DNA from: Dehalococcoidia bacterium
Lineage (GTDB): Bacteria; Chloroflexota; Dehalococcoidia; GIF9; UBA5629
Assembly (NCBI GenBank): GCA_011170325.1
Contig: DUEX01000005.1
Location: 1-51,900 of the forward strand
Length of the DNA stretch: 51,900 nucleotides
Direction: 5' to 3'
The position numbers and the translations under genes were made by a program. Positions 1 through 8,232 of this stretch are shown piece by piece. The number at the start of each line of letters is the position of its first letter. Position 1 is the first letter of the stretch. The notes under the pieces were generated by a model. The model did no database searches, was not told the origin of the DNA, and worked only from the letters and a program-made list of their open reading frames with translations.

Positions 1-1052
1 TCTGGTTTGCCAACGCTGATGCGTAGGCAGTCATTTAGCTCGGGAGTATCAAAGTAACGGACGAATATGCCTTTTCTCTGTAATCTTTGATGGATTGTCT
101 TTGCTTTGCCGTTAAGCACTGAGCAGAGGATAAAGTTAGCTTGGGATGGATAGGATTTTAGCCAGTCTAGCTCGCTGAGCTTAATTAAGAGCCGTTCTCG
201 TTCATCGACTATCGCTTTGATTACGCTACGAAGGTAGTCAATGTCTTTCAGCGATTCTAATACTGCTACTTGGGCAGCGGTATTTACGTTATATGGCTGC
301 TTTATTTTCATTAGATATTCAGCAATATTAATAGGGAAGATACCATAGCCAATTCTCAATCCAGCCAGGCCAGCCCACTTGCTGAAAGTGCGTAGGACTA
401 TTAAATTCGAGTAACCAGGAACTAGAGGAGCCACAGTTGTCCCGCTAAATTCGGAGTAAGCTTCGTCTATGACTACTATAGCGCCGGTATCTAGCAATTC
501 CAAAACATCAGATTCTGGAGTGAGATTGCCTGAGGGATTGTTAGGCGAAGCGATAAAAATAACCTTTGTTCGTTTATCTAAAGCCTTCTTTATGGCAGCA
601 ATATCAATAGAGAAATCTTGTCTCCTAAGTATATTGACTATCTTGCCGCCGCAGACATCAGTACTAAAGGGATACATACCGAAGGTCGGCGGACAGTTAG
701 TCACTTTATCCTCAGGTTCGAGAAATAGCCGCAGGACAAGGTCGATGAGTTCATCACTCCCACTGCCAGCTATGATATACTCCGAACTCAAGCCGACATA
801 TTCTTCCAGTACCTTCCTCAGCTCTCGCTGTTCTGGGTCAGGGTAGAGATGATAATAGGCATAATTGGCTAGAGCCCGCTTTACCTTGGATGAGCAACCA
901 TAAGGGTTCTCATTGCCATCAAGCTTGATCACCTTTTCTGCGGGAATCTCAATGCGCTGGCTCAATACATCGGTTGGCTCAATAGGGGCATAGGTCTTCA
1001 TGTCTTTAAGTTTGGGTCTTACTAATTGTTCGATGTTTTCGGGTGAAATCAT
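1..1052 (-). CDS. hisC: Histidinol-phosphate aminotransferase (3' end cut by window edge)
   Basis: PLP-dependent aminotransferase converting imidazole-acetol phosphate to histidinol phosphate, cytoplasmic, histidine synthesis. About 350 codons are visible with no stop, so only the last few residues should be missing. Reading the minus strand, the N-terminal part has the family motif LDGNENPYG (substrate and fold region), and further on TFSKWAGLAGLRIGYG, whose lysine is the expected PLP-binding residue. The ATG at 1052 overlaps the hisD stop in an ATGA arrangement, so translation is probably coupled. It is the fourth visible gene of the operon hisZ-hisG-hisD-hisC and continues leftward out of the window. 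Confidence 0.95.
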   Translation of the reverse strand, partial: MISPENIEQLVRPKLKDMKTYAPIEPTDVLSQRIEIPAEKVIKLDGNENPYGCSSKVKRALANYAYYHLYPDPEQRELRKVLEEYVGLSSEYIIAGSGSDELIDLVLRLFLEPEDKVTNCPPTFGMYPFSTDVCGGKIVNILRRQDFSIDIAAIKKALDKRTKVIFIASPNNPSGNLTPESDVLELLDTGAIVVIDEAYSEFSGTTVAPLVPGYSNLIVLRTFSKWAGLAGLRIGYGIFPINIAEYLMKIKQPYNVNTAAQVAVLESLKDIDYLRSVIKAIVDERERLLIKLSELDWLKSYPSQANFILCSVLNGKAKTIHQRLQRKGIFVRYFDTPELNDCLRISVGKP

Positions 1053-2380
1053 TTGAGCTCTTTCCCTGTTGCCTGTAACCTTATCTTAATTGCTTGGGCA
1101 TGACCTTTAAGTCCTTCAGCCTCGGCCATAGCTATAGCTGCCTGCCACAACTCTCTCCTGTCAGCTTCGTCAAAGGCAACGATATTAGTGACTTTAAGGA
1201 AATCTTCAATGCTAAGAGGGGAACTGAAACGGGCACTGCCTCCTGTAGGTAAAACATGGCTCGGTCCGGCAATATAATCACCCAGGACTACCGGGGAGCT
1301 ATTGCCAACAAAGATACAGCCAGCGTTATGAATCTTCTCAATATAAGTACTGGCATTACGTACCATTAATGACAGATGCTCTGGAGCATAAAGGTTAACC
1401 AAGTCGATGGCTTCATCCAGACTATCGACGAGCACTATCATACCTCCGGAGTTCATAGCTTCAGTAGCAATAGTTTGTCGCTCTAAATTCGCTAACTGGA
1501 TTTTGATTTCACTATCAACATTGCTGGCTAACTTGGAGGAAGTGGTAATCAAAATTGCTGAAGCTAGAGGGTCGTGTTCAGCTTGGGCTATAAGGTCGGC
1601 GGCACAAAAGGAGGCATTAGCGGTGTCATCAGCTACGACTACTATCTCGCTTGGTCCTTGAAGGCCATCGACATCCACTATCCCATAGACCAGTTTCTTA
1701 GCTATAACTACAAAAATGCTGCCGGGACCGCAAATCTTGTCCACTTTTGGCACTGATTCGGTGCCAAAAGCTAAGGCAGCGATGGCTTGAGCTCCGCCTA
1801 TCTTGAAAAGGCGATTGACCTTGGCAATATCAGCTGCCACGAGCGTTGGTGATGGAATTGTACCATCGTCCCGAGGCGGTGTAGCTACGATAATATCTTT
1901 GACTCCAGCTGTTCGGGCTGGGACAGCTGTCATTAGGACTGTGGAGGGATAAGCAGCAGTTCCACCAGGCACATAGATACCCACCCTATCTAAAGGGCGA
2001 AATTGTCGTCCCAAGCCATGGCTAAGAAAGCCAGCTTCAATTCTTTGCTTACAGGTGGAATGAAATTTATCTATTCTGCTTGCGGCTAGCTTTAGTGCTG
2101 ATATCAGGCTTTCGTCTACCTTTTCATAAGCCGCTGAAATTTCACTCCGAGTTACTTCCAGCGAGGTAAGTTCAACCCTATCTAGTTTCTTGGTGTAATT
2201 CAAAAGAGCCTTATCGCCTTGGTCGCGTACTTCGGCGATGATATGTCCAACTGTTTGCTCTGGAGGAAGCTTTTCCTTTCTTATTTTATCTTCCGACTCT
2301 AGCGATGGCACAGAGAATTCAAAGGAGACTCCTCTGGCCAATAACGGTTTTGCTTTACTAAAGCCTTCGATTATTATCAT
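1049..2380 (-). CDS. hisD: Histidinol dehydrogenase
   Basis: NAD- and zinc-dependent enzyme that oxidises L-histidinol to L-histidine, the last two steps of the pathway. The length (443 aa from the chosen start) is normal. Visible family features are the GPSEIVVVAD segment, the AEHDPLASA block, APEHLSLM, which carries the usual catalytic Glu-His pair, and SHVLPTGGSARFSSPLS near the C-terminus. A TTG at 2395 would give five extra residues and overlap hisG. I prefer the ATG at 2380, which lies one base after the hisG TAG stop, has a GAGAG upstream and yields the typical MIIIEGF start. The gene ends in a 4-base overlap with hisC. Confidence 0.95.
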   Translation of the reverse strand: MIIIEGFSKAKPLLARGVSFEFSVPSLESEDKIRKEKLPPEQTVGHIIAEVRDQGDKALLNYTKKLDRVELTSLEVTRSEISAAYEKVDESLISALKLAASRIDKFHSTCKQRIEAGFLSHGLGRQFRPLDRVGIYVPGGTAAYPSTVLMTAVPARTAGVKDIIVATPPRDDGTIPSPTLVAADIAKVNRLFKIGGAQAIAALAFGTESVPKVDKICGPGSIFVVIAKKLVYGIVDVDGLQGPSEIVVVADDTANASFCAADLIAQAEHDPLASAILITTSSKLASNVDSEIKIQLANLERQTIATEAMNSGGMIVLVDSLDEAIDLVNLYAPEHLSLMVRNASTYIEKIHNAGCIFVGNSSPVVLGDYIAGPSHVLPTGGSARFSSPLSIEDFLKVTNIVAFDEADRRELWQAAIAMAEAEGLKGHAQAIKIRLQATGKELK

Positions 2381-2381
2381 A

Positions 2382-3821
2382 CTAGCTACTCTCAACCGTC
2401 TGGCGAAAGATTTCGACCAGAGAAGCTATTTTTTCTCTCTTGGCGGAAGACTTCAAGCTATCTTTGTTGCCGATAAGGCAAGCTGTAGATTGAAAGAGAG
2501 TGTCCATAATTTTGAGATTATGCTTGGCTAAGGTCTTCCCGGTTTGTGTGTTTTCGATAAGCAGGTCAGCATCCTCAGGTAAGAAGGCTTCACTTGCTCC
2601 CCAAGTAGGAATCAATTTACATTGGCCAACATGGTTATCACGAAGATACTTGTCAGCGATATTTATATACTCTGAAGCTACTCTCAGCGGTGACAATCTG
2701 CTAGCTTGTATCAGTTGCTTCAAATCGTCAATATCGGCTACAGGCATATCTTGGCTAACTACCGCCACCACTTTTACTTCACCAAAGCCAAGGTCAACAA
2801 GCTCAGTAGCTGGGCTTGAGGGGAAGCGATAGAGATGGTCAAGAAGCCAGTCTTTGCCGGTTATAGCCAGGTCAAAATTCCCATTGGCTATTTGGAGCGG
2901 CATATCTTGAGGTCTGATTACTTTAGCATCAACCCAGTCCAGATTGAAAGTTGGGCGGCGATTCAGTGTGTCTCCTGAATAACCTTGCAACTGAAGTCCG
3001 GCTTTATGGAGAAATTCCGAGGTTGGTGTCTGCTGATGCCCATCAGGTAAAGCAAGCCAGACTTTTTCCTCACTGAAGCCAGGGTGGGAACCATTGGAGC
3101 TCCCGGCTAATGTTTGTTTACTTTGTGACCATGGCTTGGCTCCCATCTCAAGTCCATGGCTGAGGTAGGCTATAATCTGGCTGACATTCTTGGTTTGCCA
3201 GCTTTCTCGATTAGCAATAAGAAAGGCACTGGTAGAGAACAGAGTCTTTAGCGAGGCCAAATTCTGAGCTCTTAATTCCGATTCATCTCTTGCCCAGAGT
3301 ACGACCAGGTCGGCATTCTCTGGTGGATAGACTTCAGCAGCTCCCCACACTGGGAAAGTTTTGAACTTCCTCAACCTGAGGTTTAGAGCTGAAGCTTCTG
3401 CTAAATTGGGATACTCAGTTACTATGCGCCAGCTATCCTGTCTGGGTGGCAATTCCTGAAGGCTGGATATATCTCCATGCTGGCTAGCTGCCAAATATAG
3501 ATTGCCTTTATCATATCCTAAGTCAGCTGCCTTGACCAAGGCGCTGGCCGGGTATTTAGCTAAAAGCTCTTCAACCCAATCTAAGCTACAGATGCCCAAA
3601 TCATAGTTACCTATAGCTACTTGGATAGGGATATCTTTTTCTTGGAACATCTTAGCTGAAAGATACGGGAGTCTTGTTGACTGGAGGCGATAAGTTCGCG
3701 TTTCTTGAGCATAGTTTTCAAATCCTAAGCTTACCTCAGTTAATAAGTAGGCTGTAGCTGGTAGAAGTCTCCCCTTGGGTAAGGCTAATTTGACATAATC
3801 TATCTGGTGCCTAGTTAACAA
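2382..3821 (-). CDS. hisG: ATP phosphoribosyltransferase, double-length tandem HisG
   Basis: First enzyme of histidine synthesis, joining ATP and PRPP; the short type (about 200-220 aa) needs the HisZ subunit, which is encoded just upstream. This protein has 479 aa and two HisG-like halves, roughly residues 8-225 and 252-477, joined by a Ser/Gly-rich linker (about 228-250). The N-half keeps the ALPKGRL motif (residues 13-19) but has WARDESEL (176-183) where the PRPP loop should be. The C-half has LPDGHQ (258-263) in place of PKGRL but keeps ITGKDW (320-325) and TQTGKTL (425-431), the PRPP-binding loop. The start is a TTG one base after the hisZ stop, with GGAGG upstream. Identification as HisG is sure; how the two halves share catalysis is inference. 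Confidence 0.9.
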   Translation of the reverse strand: MLTRHQIDYVKLALPKGRLLPATAYLLTEVSLGFENYAQETRTYRLQSTRLPYLSAKMFQEKDIPIQVAIGNYDLGICSLDWVEELLAKYPASALVKAADLGYDKGNLYLAASQHGDISSLQELPPRQDSWRIVTEYPNLAEASALNLRLRKFKTFPVWGAAEVYPPENADLVVLWARDESELRAQNLASLKTLFSTSAFLIANRESWQTKNVSQIIAYLSHGLEMGAKPWSQSKQTLAGSSNGSHPGFSEEKVWLALPDGHQQTPTSEFLHKAGLQLQGYSGDTLNRRPTFNLDWVDAKVIRPQDMPLQIANGNFDLAITGKDWLLDHLYRFPSSPATELVDLGFGEVKVVAVVSQDMPVADIDDLKQLIQASRLSPLRVASEYINIADKYLRDNHVGQCKLIPTWGASEAFLPEDADLLIENTQTGKTLAKHNLKIMDTLFQSTACLIGNKDSLKSSAKREKIASLVEIFRQTVESS

Positions 3822-3822
3822 G

Positions 3823-5061
3823 CTATGCTGAGCCTCCTATTATATTTATGACCTCGCCTACTGAAGCTGCATGTCCCTTTTGGTTTCGGGTCTGGTCGAT
3901 AACAATAAAAGGTGATGGCTCCTCCTGAACAGTAACTAGCCAGCGCCAGTTTAGCTGGCGACTGTTGAAGTCTAGCTCAGCCACATAGCCAGCCTCACGG
4001 AGTGACTGGGCTAGCTGAAAGCAAGACTTTATTATATCTAGCATTGTGGTTTCGCCCCTGATTAAGATTCTCTGCTCTGTCTTCTGTCCAGCCTTAGGCT
4101 GGACCAAATTCATAAGCGGGTTAATATAGAGGGCAAGACCACAGGCTGGAGTGTTTTTACCGCCTATGAGTGGGATAAGGTCATTATATCTACCACCGCT
4201 ACCTATCTTGTTTTCCTTAACTGAGAACTGGAAACAGAGTCCAGTGTAGTATTCGAAACCTCGGGTAGATGTAACATCAATCTGGTAATTACAGTCTAGA
4301 GCATCGAGGAGGCTGGTAACCTCGGCGAAATTGTCAAGCTCAGACTTTAAGTCGAGGGAAATCTGAGGCAGAGCTTTTAAATTTTCTAGGAAGCCGCTGG
4401 ATTTTCCCCTCAAATCAAGGAGCAACGATAACAGCCTGTTGGCATCAGAGTTAGCCGACTCTATTCCTGCCAGCACCTGCCAGTTGCCGTCCAGAACCTG
4501 AGTCAGTAGGCTAGCCTCTTCGTCAGGATTTAGCTTCAGCTCTTTGAGCAGAGCCTTTAACATACCAGCATGGGATAGCTGTATTTTGATATTACTGATG
4601 CCTAAACTGTGTAGAATTTCAGCGGCGAGCAGGATTATTTCCACATCTGATGTCGGGTTAGCACTGCCTAGAAGTTCGACCCCACATTGCCACCGTTCTC
4701 TATTCTCCTTACCTGTTTCTTCGAAAGCGAAGACATTATTCACATAAAAAAGCTTGGCTATTTCTTGCTGGGTTAGATTTTCAATATAGAGTCTGGCAAC
4801 AGGTATAGTGCCGTCTGGTCTCAACACCACCCTTTCCCCACTCCAGCCATCCCAGTCAAGAAAAGAATATACTTTACTCAGCATATTCGGAGTAAGTGTC
4901 CCGGCAGCTGTGAATAGGTGAAGATATTCTAGAGTTGGTGTTCTCACTTCTTGGTAACCCCAGCTGAGACAAGAACTCCGAAACGTATCTTCTACGTGAC
5001 GAAAGCGTTCTGTATCTTCGGGAAGCAAATCTCGAGCGCCTTTACATCTTTGACTTGTCAT
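3823..5061 (-). CDS. hisZ: ATP phosphoribosyltransferase regulatory subunit HisZ (HisS-like)
   Basis: Class II aminoacyl-tRNA-synthetase fold protein of 412 aa. Motif 2 type sequence (RPDGTIPVAR) and GFEYYTGLCFQF, SGGRYNDLI and ACGLAL are visible. HisS enzymes normally read GLDYYTG and have a full anticodon-binding domain; the GFEYYTG form together with its place directly before a short-type hisG points to HisZ, which activates HisG and mediates histidine feedback. A C-terminal region of about 90 residues resembling the anticodon-binding fold is still present. First gene of the his operon, with its own promoter at 5089-5117; it is followed by hisG after a single base. A true HisS is the less likely alternative. 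Confidence 0.88.
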   Translation of the reverse strand: MTSQRCKGARDLLPEDTERFRHVEDTFRSSCLSWGYQEVRTPTLEYLHLFTAAGTLTPNMLSKVYSFLDWDGWSGERVVLRPDGTIPVARLYIENLTQQEIAKLFYVNNVFAFEETGKENRERWQCGVELLGSANPTSDVEIILLAAEILHSLGISNIKIQLSHAGMLKALLKELKLNPDEEASLLTQVLDGNWQVLAGIESANSDANRLLSLLLDLRGKSSGFLENLKALPQISLDLKSELDNFAEVTSLLDALDCNYQIDVTSTRGFEYYTGLCFQFSVKENKIGSGGRYNDLIPLIGGKNTPACGLALYINPLMNLVQPKAGQKTEQRILIRGETTMLDIIKSCFQLAQSLREAGYVAELDFNSRQLNWRWLVTVQEEPSPFIVIDQTRNQKGHAASVGEVINIIGGSA

Positions 5062-5088
5062 AATTCTAGGCCTTTGGCAAGTTGACCT

Positions 5089-5117
5089 ATTCTACACTAA
5101 TCTATTTACCCCTTCAA
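5089..5117 (-). promoter_or_regulatory. Sigma-70 type promoter of the his operon
   Basis: On the minus strand: -35 TTGAAG (5112-5117), 17-base spacer, -10 TAGAAT (5089-5094), giving a leader of about 20 bases before the hisZ ATG at 5061. It faces the nfeD promoter in the same 112-base gap. Confidence 0.6.
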
Positions 5118-5124
5118 TCTCAAT

Positions 5125-5153
5125 TTGCTGTTAGTTTTTGTCTCAATTATAAT
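5125..5153 (+). promoter_or_regulatory. Sigma-70 type promoter of the nfeD-slipin pair
   Basis: -35 TTGCTG (5125-5130), 17-base spacer and a perfect -10 TATAAT (5148-5153). Transcription would start near 5160, only about 14 bases before the nfeD ATG, and no Shine-Dalgarno sequence is visible there. Confidence 0.6.
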
Positions 5154-5173
5154 TAACTTGAGTTCAGTAACAA

Positions 5174-6499
5174 ATGTTCAAAGCTACACTCAGATTCAGC
5201 TATATTCTCTTTTTGGCTGTGATCCTAGCTATAGTCTTCGTTTCCAGTGGAGCCAATGCTGGCTCGTCTGGTATCGAAGTCCTACAGGTTGACGGCACGA
5301 TTGTTCCCGTGGTAACTGATTATATTAATCGTGGTATTAGTCAGGCTGAGTCTAAAGGTAGCACCGCCTGCATTATCGAGTTAAATACACCGGGAGGGCT
5401 TCTGGATTCAACAGAAGAGATAGTCCAGCGGATTTTAAATGCTAAAGTGCCGATTGTAGTTTACGTTTCGCCTAGTGGTGCCTGGGCTGCCTCAGCCGGC
5501 ACTTTTATCACTATAGCTGCCCATGTAGCGGTTATGGCTCCGGGGACTAGCATCGGAGCAGCTCATCCGGTAAGCGTCGGTGAAGAAATGCCCGAAGAAC
5601 AGGCAAAGAAAGTAACTGAGTATTCGGCTGCTTGGATCAGAAGTATTGCTGAGATGCGCGGTCGTGACCCTGAACAAGCTGAATTGGCAGTCACAGAAAG
5701 CAAATCGTTTACTGCTGCTGAGGCATTGGAATGCAACCTTATTGATTTGCAAGCTGATGACCTTGAAAGCCTTGTTGCTCAACTCGATGGCAGGAAAGTG
5801 ACTTTAGCCAGTGGAGAAGAGGTGATTATCGATATTACCGGTCAGGCGCTGAGTAGGAATGAAATGAATGGTATCGAGCGCTTTTTGCATGTCATCAGTG
5901 ACCCGAATATCGCTTATATTCTGCTTACTTTGGCTACAATAGGGCTGATTACCGAGATTTCCAATCCAGGGATGATATTCCCGGGAGTAGCTGGTGGCCT
6001 AAGTTTGCTTATGGCTTTTTATTCTCTGGGTGTGCTCGACGCTTATTGGGGGGGTATATTGCTTATATTGCTTGCCTTTGGATTATTCATCGGCGAGCTT
6101 TTTACGCCGACTTTTGGTATACTGACGGCTGGAGGGGCAGCTTCTTTGGTTATTGGGTCTCTTATTTTGTTTAGTAGTTCATCGCCACTGGAGATAAATA
6201 GAGGCTTAATTGCCGGTGTAACTATTCTCATAGTTGCTTTTGTTATCTTCGTCATCGGTGCTGTAGTTAGAGGCCAGAGGCGGAAAGTAGCTACCGGTGC
6301 TGAAGGACTGGTAGGCAAAGTAGCTATAGCTCAAACAAGTCTTGACCCTAAAGGCACGGTTCTCGTGGAAGGTGAGCACTGGGCAGCTAGGGTTGACGGC
6401 GGCAAGGTAGAGCCTGGAGAGGAGGTGATAGTAGCTAAGGTCGAAGGGCTAAAATTAGTAGTAAGCAAGAAAAAACTAATTAAAAGGAGGAAAAGGTGA
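5174..6499 (+). CDS. nfeD: NfeD family membrane serine protease (ClpP-class, long form)
   Basis: Membrane protease of the long NfeD type, known in archaeal homologues to cleave stomatin partners. Residues 7-27 form a signal or membrane segment. Residues 33-230 are a ClpP/crotonase-fold protease domain with NTPGGLLDST and SPSGAWAASAGTF; S107 is the expected nucleophile and K146 the likely partner of the Ser-Lys dyad. Several membrane helices lie at about 244-360, and a C-terminal OB-fold NfeD domain follows (about 370-435), ending in a basic tail. It overlaps the slipin gene by 4 bases (GTGA), the classic NfeD-stomatin pairing. The 441-aa length is normal for the long form. Confidence 0.92.
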   Translation: MFKATLRFSYILFLAVILAIVFVSSGANAGSSGIEVLQVDGTIVPVVTDYINRGISQAESKGSTACIIELNTPGGLLDSTEEIVQRILNAKVPIVVYVSPSGAWAASAGTFITIAAHVAVMAPGTSIGAAHPVSVGEEMPEEQAKKVTEYSAAWIRSIAEMRGRDPEQAELAVTESKSFTAAEALECNLIDLQADDLESLVAQLDGRKVTLASGEEVIIDITGQALSRNEMNGIERFLHVISDPNIAYILLTLATIGLITEISNPGMIFPGVAGGLSLLMAFYSLGVLDAYWGGILLILLAFGLFIGELFTPTFGILTAGGAASLVIGSLILFSSSSPLEINRGLIAGVTILIVAFVIFVIGAVVRGQRRKVATGAEGLVGKVAIAQTSLDPKGTVLVEGEHWAARVDGGKVEPGEEVIVAKVEGLKLVVSKKKLIKRRKR

Positions 6500-7257
6500 A
6501 TACAATTACTATTTTCGCTATTGTCATAGTAGTATTCATATTACTCTCAGCAGCTATTAGAATTGTCAATGAATATGAGCGCGGTGTTATCTTTCGCTTA
6601 GGACGCTATGTTGGCATCAGAGGACCAGGATTTATCTTACTAATTCCATTTATTGAGCGTATGGTGAAAGTTGACCTCCGCGTCGTCACCATGGATGTCC
6701 CGACTCAGGAATGTATTACTATGGATACTGTTACTGTTAAAGTAGATGCTGTGGTCTATTTCCGAGTAATGAAGCCAGAAGACGCTATACTCAATGTGGA
6801 GCAATTCATTAGAGCCACTTCGCTGCTTTCCCAAACTACCCTACGCAATGTGGTAGGGCAATCTGAGCTTGAAGACTTACTCGCTCATCGGGATAAAATT
6901 AATGAAAAGCTCCAAGTATTAATTGATGAAGGGACAGAGCCCTGGGGAATAAAGGTAAGCATGGTGGAAGTCAGAGATGTTGAGCTGCCTGATACAATGC
7001 AGCGAGCTATGGCAGCTCAGGCTGAAGCCGAACGGGAAAGACGAGCCAAGATTGTCCATGCTGATGGTGAATTCCAAGCTGCACAAAGGCTGGCTGACGC
7101 GGCAAAGGTCATTGCTACTCAACCTTCAGCCCTTCAGCTACGCTATCTGCAGACTTTAGGTACCATTTCTACCGAACGGACTAATACAATAGTGTTTCCT
7201 TTGCCTATAGACTTAATAGCTCCTCTGCTCGGCAAAATCAGCCCGGAGAAGAAGTAG
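6496..7257 (+). CDS. Slipin, stomatin-like SPFH/band-7 membrane protein
   Basis: Membrane-anchored SPFH protein of 253 aa that oligomerises in membranes and is the usual partner of long NfeD. Residues 3-21 form one hydrophobic N-terminal anchor. VNEYERGVIFRLGRY opens the SPFH domain, and WGIKVSMVEVRDVELPDTMQRAMAAQAEAERERRAKIVHADGE is split between the end of the SPFH core and a charged coiled coil (about 170-215). The start is a GTG inside the nfeD stop overlap, with a strong GGAGG before it. The partner protease next door and the 4-base overlap support a joint role in membrane-protein quality control. That role is known for the family and inferred here. Confidence 0.93.
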   Translation: MNTITIFAIVIVVFILLSAAIRIVNEYERGVIFRLGRYVGIRGPGFILLIPFIERMVKVDLRVVTMDVPTQECITMDTVTVKVDAVVYFRVMKPEDAILNVEQFIRATSLLSQTTLRNVVGQSELEDLLAHRDKINEKLQVLIDEGTEPWGIKVSMVEVRDVELPDTMQRAMAAQAEAERERRAKIVHADGEFQAAQRLADAAKVIATQPSALQLRYLQTLGTISTERTNTIVFPLPIDLIAPLLGKISPEKK

Positions 7258-7272
7258 CTGAACTATTATCTC

Positions 7273-7298
7273 CCCTACCCCTTGCAAGGGGGGTAGGG
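7273..7298. terminator. C/G-rich inverted repeat between convergent genes
   Basis: CCCCTACCCCTTG followed at once by CAAGGGGGGTAGGG forms a stem of about 12 pairs with a two-base bulge. It lies between the convergent slipin and birA genes and probably ends transcription from both sides, although there is no clear T-tract. It could also be a copy of a dispersed intergenic palindrome. Confidence 0.5.
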
Positions 7299-7303
7299 TG
7301 AAG

Positions 7304-8086
7304 TCAATTCTTTATTACTGTGACATCGCCGACTACAATTTCGGCGAGGCTACCGTCAGCACGCCGTAAGATGAGATTGCCATTTTCGGTTATGGCTTCA
7401 GCTTTGCCTTGCTCAGCTGATTTGCCAACTCTAACTTGTATCCACTTGCCCAAGGTCTCCATGTGTTCTTGCCATTGTCTATATATAGGTGCTCCAGTTT
7501 GAGCTTCTAAATATAGTTGTTCTAGTTGAGATAGTAAAGCACTGGTAAGCTCAGTCTTCGATACTTCTTTTCCTAGCTCGTGTGACAAGCTGGTAGCTGT
7601 AATTGAAATCTCAGGGAAAGCCAGAGGATTAAGATTGACATTCATTCCTATGCCTATAATAGCAAAGTTTACCCTCTTTCCCCTGAGTTCGCTTTCTATT
7701 AGAATGCCACAGACTTTCTTGCCCCTAATTAAGACATCGTTAGGCCACTTAATCTGTGCCTTGAGACCAGCAATTTGTTCAATGGCTCGGACTGCACCTA
7801 GAGAAGCTACCATAATGAGTTGAGGCAAGCTATTTAGGGAAGGCTGAAGGATGATAGACATAGCCAAGCTGCCCTTAGGTGATAGCCAGGCTCTACCTAA
7901 GCGTCCCCTGCCTGATGTCTGCTCATCAGCAATAACCACAGTTCCCTCGGCTGCCCCTTCTCTGGCTATTTTCTTAGCTACCTCCATAGTTGAGGTAAGG
8001 CTGGGATAGTAATGCAGTTGCCTTCCGATGAACTCGGTATTTAGCTGGCTCCGAAGGGAAGATTCTATATTCTGGCAGTTCGACAT
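7304..8086 (-). CDS. birA: Biotin--[acetyl-CoA carboxylase] ligase, monofunctional
   Basis: Attaches biotin to carboxylase carrier proteins through biotinyl-AMP. The 260-aa protein starts directly with the catalytic domain: QTSGRGRLGRAW (biotinyl-AMP binding loop), KWPNDVLIRGKKVCGILIE and GIGMNVNLN are all visible, and a small C-terminal SH3-like domain follows (about 213-260). The N-terminal winged helix found in BirA repressors is absent, so this copy should be an enzyme only and not a biotin-operon repressor. It stands alone, convergent with the slipin gene and divergent from the sirtuin. Confidence 0.93.
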   Translation of the reverse strand: MSNCQNIESSLRSQLNTEFIGRQLHYYPSLTSTMEVAKKIAREGAAEGTVVIADEQTSGRGRLGRAWLSPKGSLAMSIILQPSLNSLPQLIMVASLGAVRAIEQIAGLKAQIKWPNDVLIRGKKVCGILIESELRGKRVNFAIIGIGMNVNLNPLAFPEISITATSLSHELGKEVSKTELTSALLSQLEQLYLEAQTGAPIYRQWQEHMETLGKWIQVRVGKSAEQGKAEAITENGNLILRRADGSLAEIVVGDVTVIKN

Positions 8087-8173
8087 CGCTTATCATGCTC
8101 CCTAAATAGGCTGATTTCATAGTAGTATAGCGGTAGCCTGGGACCGTGTCTACGGGATGGTACAGGAGACACC

Positions 8174-8202
8174 TTGACATTTTAGCCAGAGCAAATTAGC
8201 AT
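8174..8202 (+). promoter_or_regulatory. Probable promoter of the sirtuin gene
   Basis: Perfect -35 TTGACA (8174-8179), 17-base spacer, weaker -10 TAGCAT (8197-8202); the sirtuin ATG follows 30 bases later with AAGGGG as ribosome site. Confidence 0.5.
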
Positions 8203-8232
8203 TATTCTTGAAATGCCTAAAAGGGGTAAGCT

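Noticed and set aside
469-846. 125-codon plus-strand frame over hisC
   Set aside because: Antisense shadow of hisC: the minus strand has clear aminotransferase motifs, this one has low-complexity serine-rich sequence.
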